From assembly GCA_964654695.1 (NCBI GenBank), contig CAZZKJ010000009.1:1-62354 (forward strand): 62,354 bases of DNA. Direction: 5' to 3'. Below are positions 41,601 to 45,650 of this stretch, piece after piece. The notes beneath the pieces were generated by a model that saw nothing but the letters and a program-made list of their open reading frames with translations, was not told the origin of the DNA and made no database searches. This DNA comes from CAZZKJ01 sp964654695. Its GTDB lineage: Bacteria > Krumholzibacteriota > Krumholzibacteriia > WVZY01. Within the stretch, counting starts at the first letter, position 1. Each line of letters begins with the position of its first letter. A program made the translations under genes and the position numbers.

Positions 41601-44403
41601 TCCCCAAAACCCCGCCGTTATCAACCGCGCTCAGGTTCCATGTCCCCGTCTTCTCCGCCCGCCCATAGACCACCTTCTCGCCGTTTGCCAATATTATCTG
41701 CGTAACCGCGCTCCCAAAATCCGTCTCACTGAACGTTATCACTCCGCCCGCGTCCGCACCCAGGTTCACAACGCTCCCGTTCGTGCCGTCAAGGTTGCCG
41801 TTGCCGTCCACCGCCCGCACCTTGAACGTGAACGTCTGACCCGCAGGCCCGCTCCCGGACGATACCCACACTATCTCAAGATTCGTCGCCCCGCTCGCTA
41901 CACTCGTATATACCGCGTCCGTTACGCTCGAGCGAACCGCCCCGTCGCCAAACGCGTCCACGCTGTCAACCTGGCTCGCCGTGCTCGGCGCATGGTATAA
42001 AACCGTTATCTTCCCGCTCGTATCAGTCATCCCATAGCGCGCCGTGCTCGTTACCGCGTACGTCGCATTCGCATCCGCGGAGTTGGCCTCCAATGTCCCG
42101 TTCGCAGGAACGTTCCCTATAAGCACGTCCACCCGCTTGCCGCCTACCACGTTGCCGTACGTGTCCTTTAGCTGCGCCGTTACCACCGTAGTGTTCGTGT
42201 TTACCGTCACCCCCTGGCTCGCCGGCGTAAGCGTTATGCTCACCCCAGTACCCGCCGTCCCCGTAGCGCTGAAGTCGACGCTCGGTACGCTCCCGCCGGC
42301 CATGTGCGCACGCAGTGTGTTCGTACCACTCACCGTCCCCAGCGTCCACTGCTCGCACACCGCCGTCCCGTCCACCCCACTCGCCGCCGTACTGTCAACC
42401 GGAGCCCCGCTTACTACATCCACGCCGCCCCCGCCCGTTAGAACCGTAAACGTCACGTCTTCCAAATCCACCGTGTTCCCGTAGCTGTCTTCAACGCGGA
42501 CCACAAGACTGCTTCCAACAGCCGTGCCGACTACCGCGCTCTGCGTGTTCCCGGATACCAGAACCAACTGGTCAGCGCCCCCATGATCTATGTCCAGCGA
42601 CCCGCTCGTTCCCACCGCACCGCCATCCTGTGCTTTAAGCGTTATGATTTCCTTGCGCTCATCCTTGACACGTAAACTCACAAGCCCCTGATCGCTCGCG
42701 TTGAATACATACGATGCACTGTCCGCACTTAAATTCGTCAGCACCCCGCCCGCTCCCGCTCCCAATGCCCACTCCACCACCGTATCCCCCGTGCCCCCGG
42801 TAGTCGTCGTTAAATATGCCGCCCCCGTATAGCCCGTCACCCGGTTGCCCTGGGTGTCCTTTACCTCCAGTGTCACATCCTCGTTCACCCCCGCTACTCC
42901 GGACCCGTCATGGCTCCATACAAAACTCGCAGCCGCGCCCGCATCCATCACCACCAACGCACTGTCCGTTACGCTCACCCCCCCTATCACCGCATGTATC
43001 ACCCGCGTCCCACTCACCACTCCCAACAGACTCCCAAATGCCTGCCCGCTCCCATCCGTCAACCCGCCGGGTTGCGTTAAAATATCCCCGCTTACCGCCG
43101 GACTCACACTCAAAACAACACTCTTGCCGCTTACCACATTGCCCTGCGCATCTTTCGCCGTCACCGTTACTACGCTCGCACTCGCACCGTCCGCCGTTAC
43201 CGGACTCGTCGCTGAAACCACGCTCGTGCCCGCATCCACCGCGCCCGCCGCAAAAACCACCTGAGTGCTGTCGGCTAGCCACGCCCCATCGAGCTTCGCC
43301 TTTACCCATACACTCTCCGCTGCCGTGTCCGTCAACGTCCCCTGGGCAACACCGTCTGAACCCGTAACACTCCCGGGATCCGTCTTTACCGCACTACCCC
43401 CCACACTCAACGTCACCGTCACTCCGCTTACAGGATTCGAGTAGGCATCCAAAGCCGTTACCGTCGCCGTGCTCACCGATGTGCCGTCGGCCGTCACCGG
43501 CGTCGTTGAAATTATCGTCGATTGCGTGAGGCTTGCGGATGCCGAGGTGATCGTTATAGTGGTCGTTCCGAACAGGCTTGGTGACAGGATGTCTGTGTTG
43601 AGCACTATTATAAGATGCGAACTGCCGCCGTTGGCATCGGTATTCCTGTAATCCACCAGCGTCGATTCCTGGCCAGCGGTAATTGTCGTTGAAGTTATGG
43701 GGGTGGAATGATTCGAAGTCGCAAAAAACTGCCCGGAAGGAGCGGATGACAGGAGGAAAGTTCTTGTAGCCGAAACGGCCGTTCGGTTGCCGTATATATC
43801 TACGGATGCAATTGTAAGCCTTATGAAATCCCCTGCGGTCGCGGTGGTATCGGCCGGACTCAAGTCGAGACTGAAAGGAGAACCCGCTACTATGTTTACC
43901 GACGGAGAGGAGGCGATAGGCGCCGGATTATTTCCCGACTGCGAATCACTTTCGACCAGGAAGGTCACGCCGCTTGCCGGCGCGGTCGGAGCCGATGCCT
44001 TTGCGGTCGGATTTGCGCCGCCTCCGGTATCGCCGTAAAGGAGCGATATAGTTTTTCCGGTGGCCAGAACCGTAGTTGTAACCGATACGATCTGCCCGGC
44101 TACGGATATACCCAGCACAGCCGAGGGATCATCGCTTGTGGCGGTTATATAGCCGGCCGATGTCGAAGACGAATTCTGCGGAGTTGTCCATCCCGTTGGA
44201 ATAGTGTATTTGACGAGACCGCTGCTGAACGGCTCCGCCGCGGTATATGTAAGGGTCCATGTGCCCTGCGTTCCCGCAGTGACATCGGTGGAAGGCGCTA
44301 TTACAGCGGTTCCACTGCCCGGCGTATCCGCTGCGGCAGATGAAGCGGTTCCGCATAGAGCCGCAAAAAGGACCAATATGACTGTTTTTCTATTGAAATG
44401 CAT
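26665..44403 (-). CDS. Giant secreted surface protein with Ig-like repeats and FlgD-like tail (5912 aa)
   Basis: Signal peptide MHFNRKTVILVLFAALC is cut near SSAAAD. Residues about 290-2450 hold invasin/Big_1-like Ig repeats of about 100 residues with the mark DxYGNxVSG; a 1074-residue block of about ten of them occurs twice. Residues about 2550-5100 are CARDB-like Ig repeats marked VTxGQ...WxxxVxNxGxS, partly duplicated. The last 100 residues are a FlgD/Ig-like tail (SYPNPFGAGWEVARITYF ... WDGRNMMGDIVRNGIY). Cysteine is rare. The likely role is adhesion or a stalk hundreds of nanometres long. The start is ATG 44403; TTG 44421 adds six residues. First gene of the giant operon. Confidence 0.93.
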   Translation of the reverse strand: MHFNRKTVILVLFAALCGTASSAAADTPGSGTAVIAPSTDVTAGTQGTWTLTYTAAEPFSSGLVKYTIPTGWTTPQNSSSTSAGYITATSDDPSAVLGISVAGQIVSVTTTVLATGKTISLLYGDTGGGANPTAKASAPTAPASGVTFLVESDSQSGNNPAPIASSPSVNIVAGSPFSLDLSPADTTATAGDFIRLTIASVDIYGNRTAVSATRTFLLSSAPSGQFFATSNHSTPITSTTITAGQESTLVDYRNTDANGGSSHLIIVLNTDILSPSLFGTTTITITSASASLTQSTIISTTPVTADGTSVSTATVTALDAYSNPVSGVTVTLSVGGSAVKTDPGSVTGSDGVAQGTLTDTAAESVWVKAKLDGAWLADSTQVVFAAGAVDAGTSVVSATSPVTADGASASVVTVTAKDAQGNVVSGKSVVLSVSPAVSGDILTQPGGLTDGSGQAFGSLLGVVSGTRVIHAVIGGVSVTDSALVVMDAGAAASFVWSHDGSGVAGVNEDVTLEVKDTQGNRVTGYTGAAYLTTTTGGTGDTVVEWALGAGAGGVLTNLSADSASYVFNASDQGLVSLRVKDERKEIITLKAQDGGAVGTSGSLDIDHGGADQLVLVSGNTQSAVVGTAVGSSLVVRVEDSYGNTVDLEDVTFTVLTGGGGVDVVSGAPVDSTAASGVDGTAVCEQWTLGTVSGTNTLRAHMAGGSVPSVDFSATGTAGTGVSITLTPASQGVTVNTNTTVVTAQLKDTYGNVVGGKRVDVLIGNVPANGTLEANSADANATYAVTSTARYGMTDTSGKITVLYHAPSTASQVDSVDAFGDGAVRSSVTDAVYTSVASGATNLEIVWVSSGSGPAGQTFTFKVRAVDGNGNLDGTNGSVVNLGADAGGVITFSETDFGSAVTQIILANGEKVVYGRAEKTGTWNLSAVDNGGVLGSGSEQVVISDSGVVDHYIVTAVDSVVAGVSFNVTVEARDVYENRVTGATNNVALVAVNGADSLVVEADTLLVGSAALSGGQVVVGESYTAAGTIRVRARYGSLKEGYSSVVKIKPSGAYRLVKVSGDTTGVVTGGSVTLVSKVLDIYGNTVSGELVSYGVLSGGGSVSPGSSSSGSDGRVSVVHTTGLSAGDNQVRGTIGDGNPASLESVEYLVTTVASSIDHYTVTPVKTSVSAGEVMNVTVRAYDVNNNLVSGDNTTNVVLSSSTGHAVYGSAVGTLSAGEYTTTVTDTITESVVLLVQTQGGGASGSSSVVTVSSAAAYEVVKVSGDTTGVTVGTRRRMKVRVKDVYGNAVSGQVVIFSVVGVPGGTALIKDAVGDTTDGITNTDAGGMAYADVITSLQSGDNQVKSSILDGTPAALETKTFTVTTTASTVDLTQSTIISTTPVTADGTSVSTATVTALDAYSNPVSGVTVTLSVGGSAVKTDPGSVTGSDGVAQGTLTDTAAESVWVKAKLDGAWLADSTQVVFAAGAVDAGTSVVSATSPVTADGASASVVTVTAKDAQGNVVSGKSVVLSVSPAVSGDILTQPGGLTDGSGQAFGSLLGVVSGTRVIHAVIGGVSVTDSALVVMDAGAAASFVWSHDGSGVAGVNEDVTLEVKDTQGNRVTGYTGAAYLTTTTGGTGDTVVEWALGAGAGGVLTNLSADSASYVFNASDQGLVSLRVKDERKEIITLKAQDGGAVGTSGSLDIDHGGADQLVLVSGNTQSAVVGTAVGSSLVVRVEDSYGNTVDLEDVTFTVLTGGGGVDVVSGAPVDSTAASGVDGTAVCEQWTLGTVSGTNTLRAHMAGGSVPSVDFSATGTAGTGVSITLTPASQGVTVNTNTTVVTAQLKDTYGNVVGGKRVDVLIGNVPANGTLEANSADANATYAVTSTARYGMTDTSGKITVLYHAPSTASQVDSVDAFGDGAVRSSVTDAVYTSVASGATNLEIVWVSSGSGPAGQTFTFKVRAVDGNGNLDGTNGSVVNLGADAGGVITFSETDFGSAVTQIILANGEKVVYGRAEKTGTWNLSAVDNGGVLGSGSEQVVISDSGVVDHYIVTAVDSVVAGVSFNVTVEARDVYENRVTGATNNVALVAVNGADSLVVEADTLLVGSAALSGGQVVVGESYTAAGTIRVRARYGSLKEGYSSVVKIKPSGAYRLVKVSGDTTGVVTGGSVTLVSKVLDIYGNTVSGELVSYGVLSGGGSVSPGSSSSGSDGRVSVVHTTGLSAGDNQVRGTIGDGNPASLESVEYLVTTVASSIDHYTVTPVKTSVSAGEVMNVTVRAYDVNNNLVSGDNTTNVVLSSSTGHAVYGSAVGTLSAGEYTTTVTDTITESVVLLVQTQGGGASGSSSVVTVSSAAAYEVVKVSGDTTGVTVGTRRRMKVRVKDVYGNAVSGQVVIFSVVGVPGGTALIKDAVGDTTDGITNTDAGGMAYADVITSLQSGDNQVKSSILDGTPAALETKTFTVTTTAGAISYYTVIPQVSQAAAGVPVNITIKAFDASDNLVPDNSTLVILSMDMGSGSFPLNPATLTAGSLLTAVTDTIAETIKVRATTQGGSATGLSPPVVIIPNLPAGIITATATADTITANGLATTDLTSSIITDQYGNTVASGTMIRISTDRGVITTPDHDPSSPSTNEQITNGGATVSFQIRSGTVPGSAAASMSSVSGSASGSKNLFFAAVPTFACPSNPMPNSVVPGDSIAFKVFVQNTSSTAVYLSTSTTFDFNDGTDYFSASLAAPLFIGASSSDTLRFAKELISAALDPSTYQPIVNLRGTDIYAGAFDKACLLPSGSLLLSTVEIVSITANTVVSRGRTENIIVGVKNNSSLSASITSISLSIPFGSYSFGTPITIPAAANPGQTVYITVPVTIEPTSSLGSSTIDAQVTASVGGNTVIDNSLAPHLPIPQWTVQAAASLSYVAGSLNPGVVSTGQSHSFSVSITNNGTATVTLDTLSTKLWFNDGVDTVKASLQQTAAIAGSSTQSIAFKTAQISPAFATVSYDVNLHFEGVENGGAFTKDLKTSSGGDFLSVVSPAVLVYSAGTLNPSQVSKSTSVSFEAQVLNSGGANIVLNTDSTRFSFASGAYSTALDANFTTTIIPGTNTLNFMSGAIDTAINAQGYLPQLRIVGTENGIAFAKTLIVTDTMLVQNAPVINITAINNSPAGLKFTADQSKSVNIWMNVTNGGQATVQLDSARVRFILSGTDRTSDFSIVNPTGFSGGAVLGGGLTDSLLFVISDNTANSMHTGPFTIEGDLWVQDLNNSQHIHTNTDQGGKGGLIVESPTDLAVLSIIPSQGAVTAGQTRAFQIRMAVKNNGVSDAGILLDPAVTNLSFSQGTTWNWTVRPLLAGGDTTIVGGETDTVIFDFSQAGNIAAPVPVRIDGVVSGVELNSGRIDFDNTTDFGSGSILVQTQAVINITGVAVSQSHVTQGSGLDWTINVGLENTGDSDVDLVLPDSLGISFQDDLGGFILLKPVQVVSGGTLLAGGATETLSIIVDSTGSVAAPGLKTITISLDGVEVNSSRMVTGGGLGSVSVELPPSISYEAATLSPDTVSSGATVGFTLQVRNTVIGGSTVHVDRALSHLRFGGGLFDAVLDAASVDTVSAGQAALLRFIASEVDTNITPGSQNVFVDVVGSENGNVYSAPLALPAGELVVEAAPRLNILSIVPDQATVTQGQTQQWRARMVVENNGQAGVDLDLSALGSYLGFEAAGVGDVSGEYTVLQPAGLSIAGGTILPGTSVDTLVYRVTQTGTTLGTVLVTGRLSGTDVNSSQPVSDDTFDGGNGSISVQSPGVLEILSITPDQATVTAGQSQSWLAKVAVRNSGGSDLDIDLAGANLGFSGGGSGWTVINPISLNGTGSVLEGGSTDSLFFVIDSTGTAGSFRMDCGLASVELNSVRAVGDTTDTSGWGNILVQTPANLVIVSVNPSRQFITAGSSLQWTVAVDLVNQGESDLLVDFASPFTLLDFPFALNGPSGFGIVKPSAFTDGSTLLQQGVGKTAKFTITYTDSLTTMGLTPIMPSFRYVEINSSRIADANPFGGLVTVQYRPSISYEAATLSPDTVSSGATVGFTLQVRNTVIGGSTVHVDRALSHLRFGGGLFDAVLDAASVDTVSAGQAALLRFIASEVDTNITPGSQNVFVDVVGSENGNVYSAPLALPAGELVVEAAPRLNILSIVPDQATVTQGQTQQWRARMVVENNGQAGVDLDLSALGSYLGFEAAGVGDVSGEYTVLQPAGLSIAGGTILPGTSVDTLVYRVTQTGTTLGTVLVTGRLSGTDVNSSQPVSDDTFDGGNGSISVQSPGVLEILSITPDQATVTAGQSQSWLAKVAVRNSGGSDLDIDLAGANLGFSGGGSGWTVINPISLNGTGSVLEGGSTDSLFFVIDSTGTAGSFRMDCGLASVELNSVRAVGDTTDTSGWGNILVQTPAVLSITQITASQPRITMGQAAPWIIYVTLANSGESDVILSFLTADTKLDFPEAVSPYVISQPVGSTFLPGDSTRTLAFNVSPTPSFAGAGWDSLTGKISGEHVNDKAQVSAGLIDSLYFEFSPNPVYIDTSLSPRIVSKGSNVGFSLDVVSGAGEATVALNSNTKFVISDQSGHVLQAALSPLSPDSLKPLVPAHLLFSQIPVDTAFVPGMYLPDVILEGSENGNQFLISIQTGLDSVSVQGASAVSIEKIIVSQNRVTTGQTYQWTAGMKVSNNGDAPVRLNSQGTYLDFNIFAAGDVSAEYTVVPDTVFSGSGTSLLNGHSSDTVFFAIDKTGSTRGPLTLHGIFLGKDINSQIDVGANTFSGGYATMVVENPGILNVGSIAPSQGAATRGQTADWHAVALVENLGEAAIKLSFNDSVPLIRAVHDSGFSWILPQATLSGDSILSAGEIDSVKFTADTTGSWTGLDTLHVRAEGIEENSRTSKSYDTETGGGGSGSILIQTEPDIVISSTAVVSNNSPQVNTSQTFKVAVDVSNTGEASAKDIVVSLLDSALRSTILPPSSKTIPFIPGGGASVSDTFFVRADTIPGADTLVGYVKRAVDANSSDTSLVVIGPNVQDSAYAQIQMPAALTIATLRTSQPRVTQQQTQHWYINVILGNSGEASLALAPPAAGDISFFIGMNQLIDYVVLPPDTFLSGKKSWLLAGGETDSLMYTVSTTGSDTGTVDIRSSLSAVDTNDLRTRADTGRTSIIVEKQSGLRIVSASADAPNKPQPDLAIVNTNQHFAINITVQNSGESVDSVSVRLLSDGLSLVVPPADSLRSIPRDSTSTYAFDITAAGLTNIQELFTSTITHAVSANSGNPVTPKPPVDNTEVVTIQKPADMNVGAGITGPAGAADDTLSTNQLFDITALVSNQGDAAVDNLGRITLALPAGFALEPLGQSADTSFVPSAPIVWHVKAPAAASAGPVPLVVWNSVKPLDINAGDSALVSIPRDTIMVIVLDQASLAVPALRITSPSGAVDNVLSTEQDFTVEVSIDANETAENIKAFLQFEPGSGFNAPDSTVARMGMGTGGTKTAKFKVTAPVDSTNGFENITVRFTSLDENSGDSTQSSMQALAVRVVPKALLSLSAWIDSPPEAQDSVVSFNLPFVIKARMMNDAARAHIDTTTAKPRLLISNFGSFTVSSSRRQAFGIGQDVSWDITAPPVSTPPVAIRIGIDNLPLDENSMTPATVAGGINAIIIPMQTEGTFVTAQNVTSEVGFETVTRPTSQGRRDIGLLAVELANPSASADAAVVKWIDVSVMNGNKQLVADPSRYLSEVYVELSSGARFDGTIGANQVRIDFGPSFTILAQQADTVSIYASVSPSAPEGKIFAAVPDTGAVRIVDQLSGAGMPLVDKNTEQPDLADKLWSRGLVLGSSNFNEYVRSYPNPFGAGWEVARITYFMDSPGAVSIRVYSLAGELVYEKSYSSGQPETLPGDHEAIWDGRNMMGDIVRNGIYICKIQAGKNSASVKIAVAK
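31217..32355 (-). repeat. Direct repeat, 1139 bp, second copy in protein order
   Basis: Matches 32744-33882 at a constant offset of 1527 bp; the sequence diverges abruptly at both ends. Codes for residues about 4017-4396 (CARDB-like Ig repeats) of the giant protein, in frame. Confidence 0.93.
32744..33882 (-). repeat. Direct repeat, 1139 bp, first copy in protein order
   Basis: Partner of 31217-32355, 388 bp upstream of it on the coding strand. Codes for residues about 3508-3887. I found no difference in the parts I compared, so duplication or gene conversion is recent. Confidence 0.93.
37075..40296 (-). repeat. Direct repeat, 3222 bp, second copy in protein order
   Basis: Equal in phase to 40309-43530 at an offset of 3234 bp. 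It codes for about ten invasin-like Ig domains (residues about 1370-2444). The C at 40273 faces T at 43507, a silent Ser codon change (TCG/TCA), the only difference I saw. Confidence 0.95.
40309..43530 (-). repeat. Direct repeat, 3222 bp, first copy in protein order
   Basis: Separated from the other copy by 12 bp (40297-40308) that code for STVD. Codes for residues about 292-1366. The plus strand is strikingly rich in C and poor in G across both copies, unlike most of the gene. Confidence 0.95.
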
Positions 44404-44432
44404 AGACTTCCGGCCGTTCAATCACTCGCAAT

Positions 44433-44473
44433 CACAAGGATTGATCCTCCTCAGTAGGTAAATCCCCCTTGTG
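44433..44473 (-). promoter_or_regulatory. Hairpin in the 5' leader of the giant gene, with an unused Shine-Dalgarno-like loop
   Basis: CACAA/TTGTG and GGATT/AATCC pair to a 10-bp stem with a 3-nt bulge (44466-44468) and an 18-nt loop (44443-44460). The loop contains GAGGAGG on the minus strand, but only a TTG followed at once by a stop lies at the right distance, and the gene starts more than 40 nt on. Upstream (to about 44500) another small dyad, GGAGCATGCTCC, precedes it. This suggests a structured leader or binding site. I do not recognise a known riboswitch class. Confidence 0.45.
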
Positions 44474-44524
44474 GCTGCAAGTCCCATGCCCCCAGGCCTC
44501 CGGAGCATGCTCCCCTAACTCGTT

Positions 44525-44533
44525 GTTATAACA
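44525..44533 (-). promoter_or_regulatory. Possible extended -10 promoter of the giant operon
   Basis: TGTTATAAC on the minus strand gives an extended -10 (TGn-TATAAC). No good -35 lies at 17 bp. Transcription from about 44518 would give a leader of about 115 nt containing the hairpin at 44433-44473. It sits just after a terminator, so a promoter is needed here. Confidence 0.35.
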
Positions 44534-44561
44534 TGCACATTCTTATTAAATCCTCTCAAGG

Positions 44562-44584
44562 AAAAAAGCCTATGCCGGGCTTTT
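44562..44584 (-). terminator. Rho-independent terminator of the CBM48/barrel operon
   Basis: AAAAGCC and GGCTTTT pair around a 7-nt loop on the minus strand, and the 3' arm runs into six T (44567-44562). It separates the operon ending at 44746 from the giant gene at 44403. Confidence 0.7.
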
Positions 44585-44745
44585 GCGGGTATTTCATCAT
44601 ATAAACAGAAACCACTTAATAAGTCAATAACATGTAAGAGGTTAGAAACAGATGAATTTGCCCCAGCTCCATGGGCTGATTTCAGCCACGGAGTACATCT
44701 GAGCCCGCGGTTTTTCAGAATCGAGATTTTTATACGTACCGCAGA
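44585..44745 (-). other. 3' region of the CBM48 operon, no gene seen
   Basis: No ORF with a ribosome site. One hairpin is present at 44667-44693 (arms CTCC..GGCTGA / TCAGCC..GGAG, one mismatch and one bulge, small loop) with no T-run. It may stabilise the transcript end. Confidence 0.4.
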
Positions 44746-45138
44746 TCAACGTGGAGGGACCACGACTACCGAGTTTTCCCCATTAAAACCGTCGGACACG
44801 GTCAAGGGGTTTCGCGGATCGGGAATCCAATGCCTGCCGTCTATAACGAATTTGTATTCATACCGTCCCGGTGTGAGCGGATAGAACAATGTCCACTCCC
44901 CATCGCCGTTCTTATCATTCATGGGATCCGCTGCCGGCATCCAGTTATTGAAATCTCCTATGAGGTTTACTTTTTGGGCATCGGGATCTACATATTTGAA
45001 AATCACCCCGTCTTCGACTATATCATAGCCGCCCGCTGCAGCATGCCCCCCACCCTCCATTGAAGCACAGGACACCAGCAGGCCCGGCAAAATCATCGCG
45101 GCATAAAAACTCGTTAAAAAACTGCGGAATAAAATCAT
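44746..45138 (-). CDS. Lipoprotein with CBM48/E-set domain (130 aa)
   Basis: ATG 45138 gives a lipoprotein signal with lipobox LVSC (C24), so it is membrane-anchored. Residues about 45-128 are a single isoamylase-N-like E-set domain (VNLIGDFNNWMPAADPM ... GRYEYKFVIDGRHWIPDP), the fold that binds glycogen or starch in AMPK-beta and branching enzymes. No catalytic domain is attached. GGAGG lies 10 nt before the start. It is the last gene of the operon and follows another lipoprotein of the same plan. Binding to an alpha-glucan is a guess from the family; the domain may instead only interact with protein. Confidence 0.85.
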   Translation of the reverse strand: MILFRSFLTSFYAAMILPGLLVSCASMEGGGHAAAGGYDIVEDGVIFKYVDPDAQKVNLIGDFNNWMPAADPMNDKNGDGEWTLFYPLTPGRYEYKFVIDGRHWIPDPRNPLTVSDGFNGENSVVVVPPR

Positions 45139-45209
45139 AATCGCTCTTCCTCCCTGAAAACCGGAGCCTGAGATTCTGGTTTTTCCCGGAGGTATGATCG
45201 AACTGCATG

Positions 45210-45632
45210 TTATTTCAAAACCAGGCGGCCGTCTCTCTTCATTAAAACTATTTGTGAACATCTGTTCACCGGTCCGCCATCTGTTTCTTCGGCGTTGCCC
45301 GGATCCAGATACCATTTCTGTTCGTCCACCAGAAATAAATATTTATAGCGCCCGGGAGGCAGTTCTATTTTTATCTCCCATACGCCATTTCCTCCTTCAT
45401 CAGACATGAGCCCGATGTTCGTTTCGCCGGCGGAGCCGTCGCCGCGCGTCCAGTTGTTCTGTGCCCAATCTCCGCCCAACTGCACGCGCCCGGCCGATGG
45501 AGCATAGAAGCTGAACATGACTTCTTTTTTTCCCGCAACCGGCCCAACCGCCAGCTTGCGCGGAGCCAGGTACGAACATGAAAAAAATAAAACCATGAGC
45601 AATAAATATGCACGGGCTGCATGGTACTTCAT
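45210..45632 (-). CDS. Lipoprotein with CBM48/E-set-like domain (140 aa)
   Basis: ATG 45632 with GGAGG 5 nt upstream starts a lipoprotein signal ending LFFSC (C19). The rest is one E-set domain like its neighbours: VMFSFYAPSAGRVQLGGDW and LPPGRYKYLFLVDEQKWYLDP. The usual GxFNxW is replaced by GGDWAQNNW, so it is the most diverged of the three. It lies 71 nt upstream of the next lipoprotein gene and 18 nt after the large CBM48-barrel gene. Cellular site: outer-membrane lipoprotein, probably periplasm- or surface-facing. Confidence 0.8.
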   Translation of the reverse strand: MKYHAARAYLLLMVLFFSCSYLAPRKLAVGPVAGKKEVMFSFYAPSAGRVQLGGDWAQNNWTRGDGSAGETNIGLMSDEGGNGVWEIKIELPPGRYKYLFLVDEQKWYLDPGNAEETDGGPVNRCSQIVLMKRDGRLVLK

Positions 45633-45650
45633 CGAAACCTCCGTCAATAA

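Noticed and set aside
37162..43367. Plus-strand ORFs repeated across the 3.2-kb copies
   Set aside because: These are antisense shadows of the C-rich strand of the Ig-repeat gene. Low-complexity Pro/Ser/Thr/His content and no initiation signals.
37075..43530. The large direct repeats as a mobile element or CRISPR
   Set aside because: There is no transposase, no terminal inverted repeat, no target duplication and no regular short repeat/spacer pattern. Both copies stay in frame inside one coding sequence.
44433..44520. A c-di-GMP-I (GEMM) riboswitch in the giant-gene leader
   Set aside because: GGGAC and AGCC pieces are reminiscent, but the GCAAACC segment and the paired layout of GEMM are missing. 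Kept only as an unassigned hairpin.
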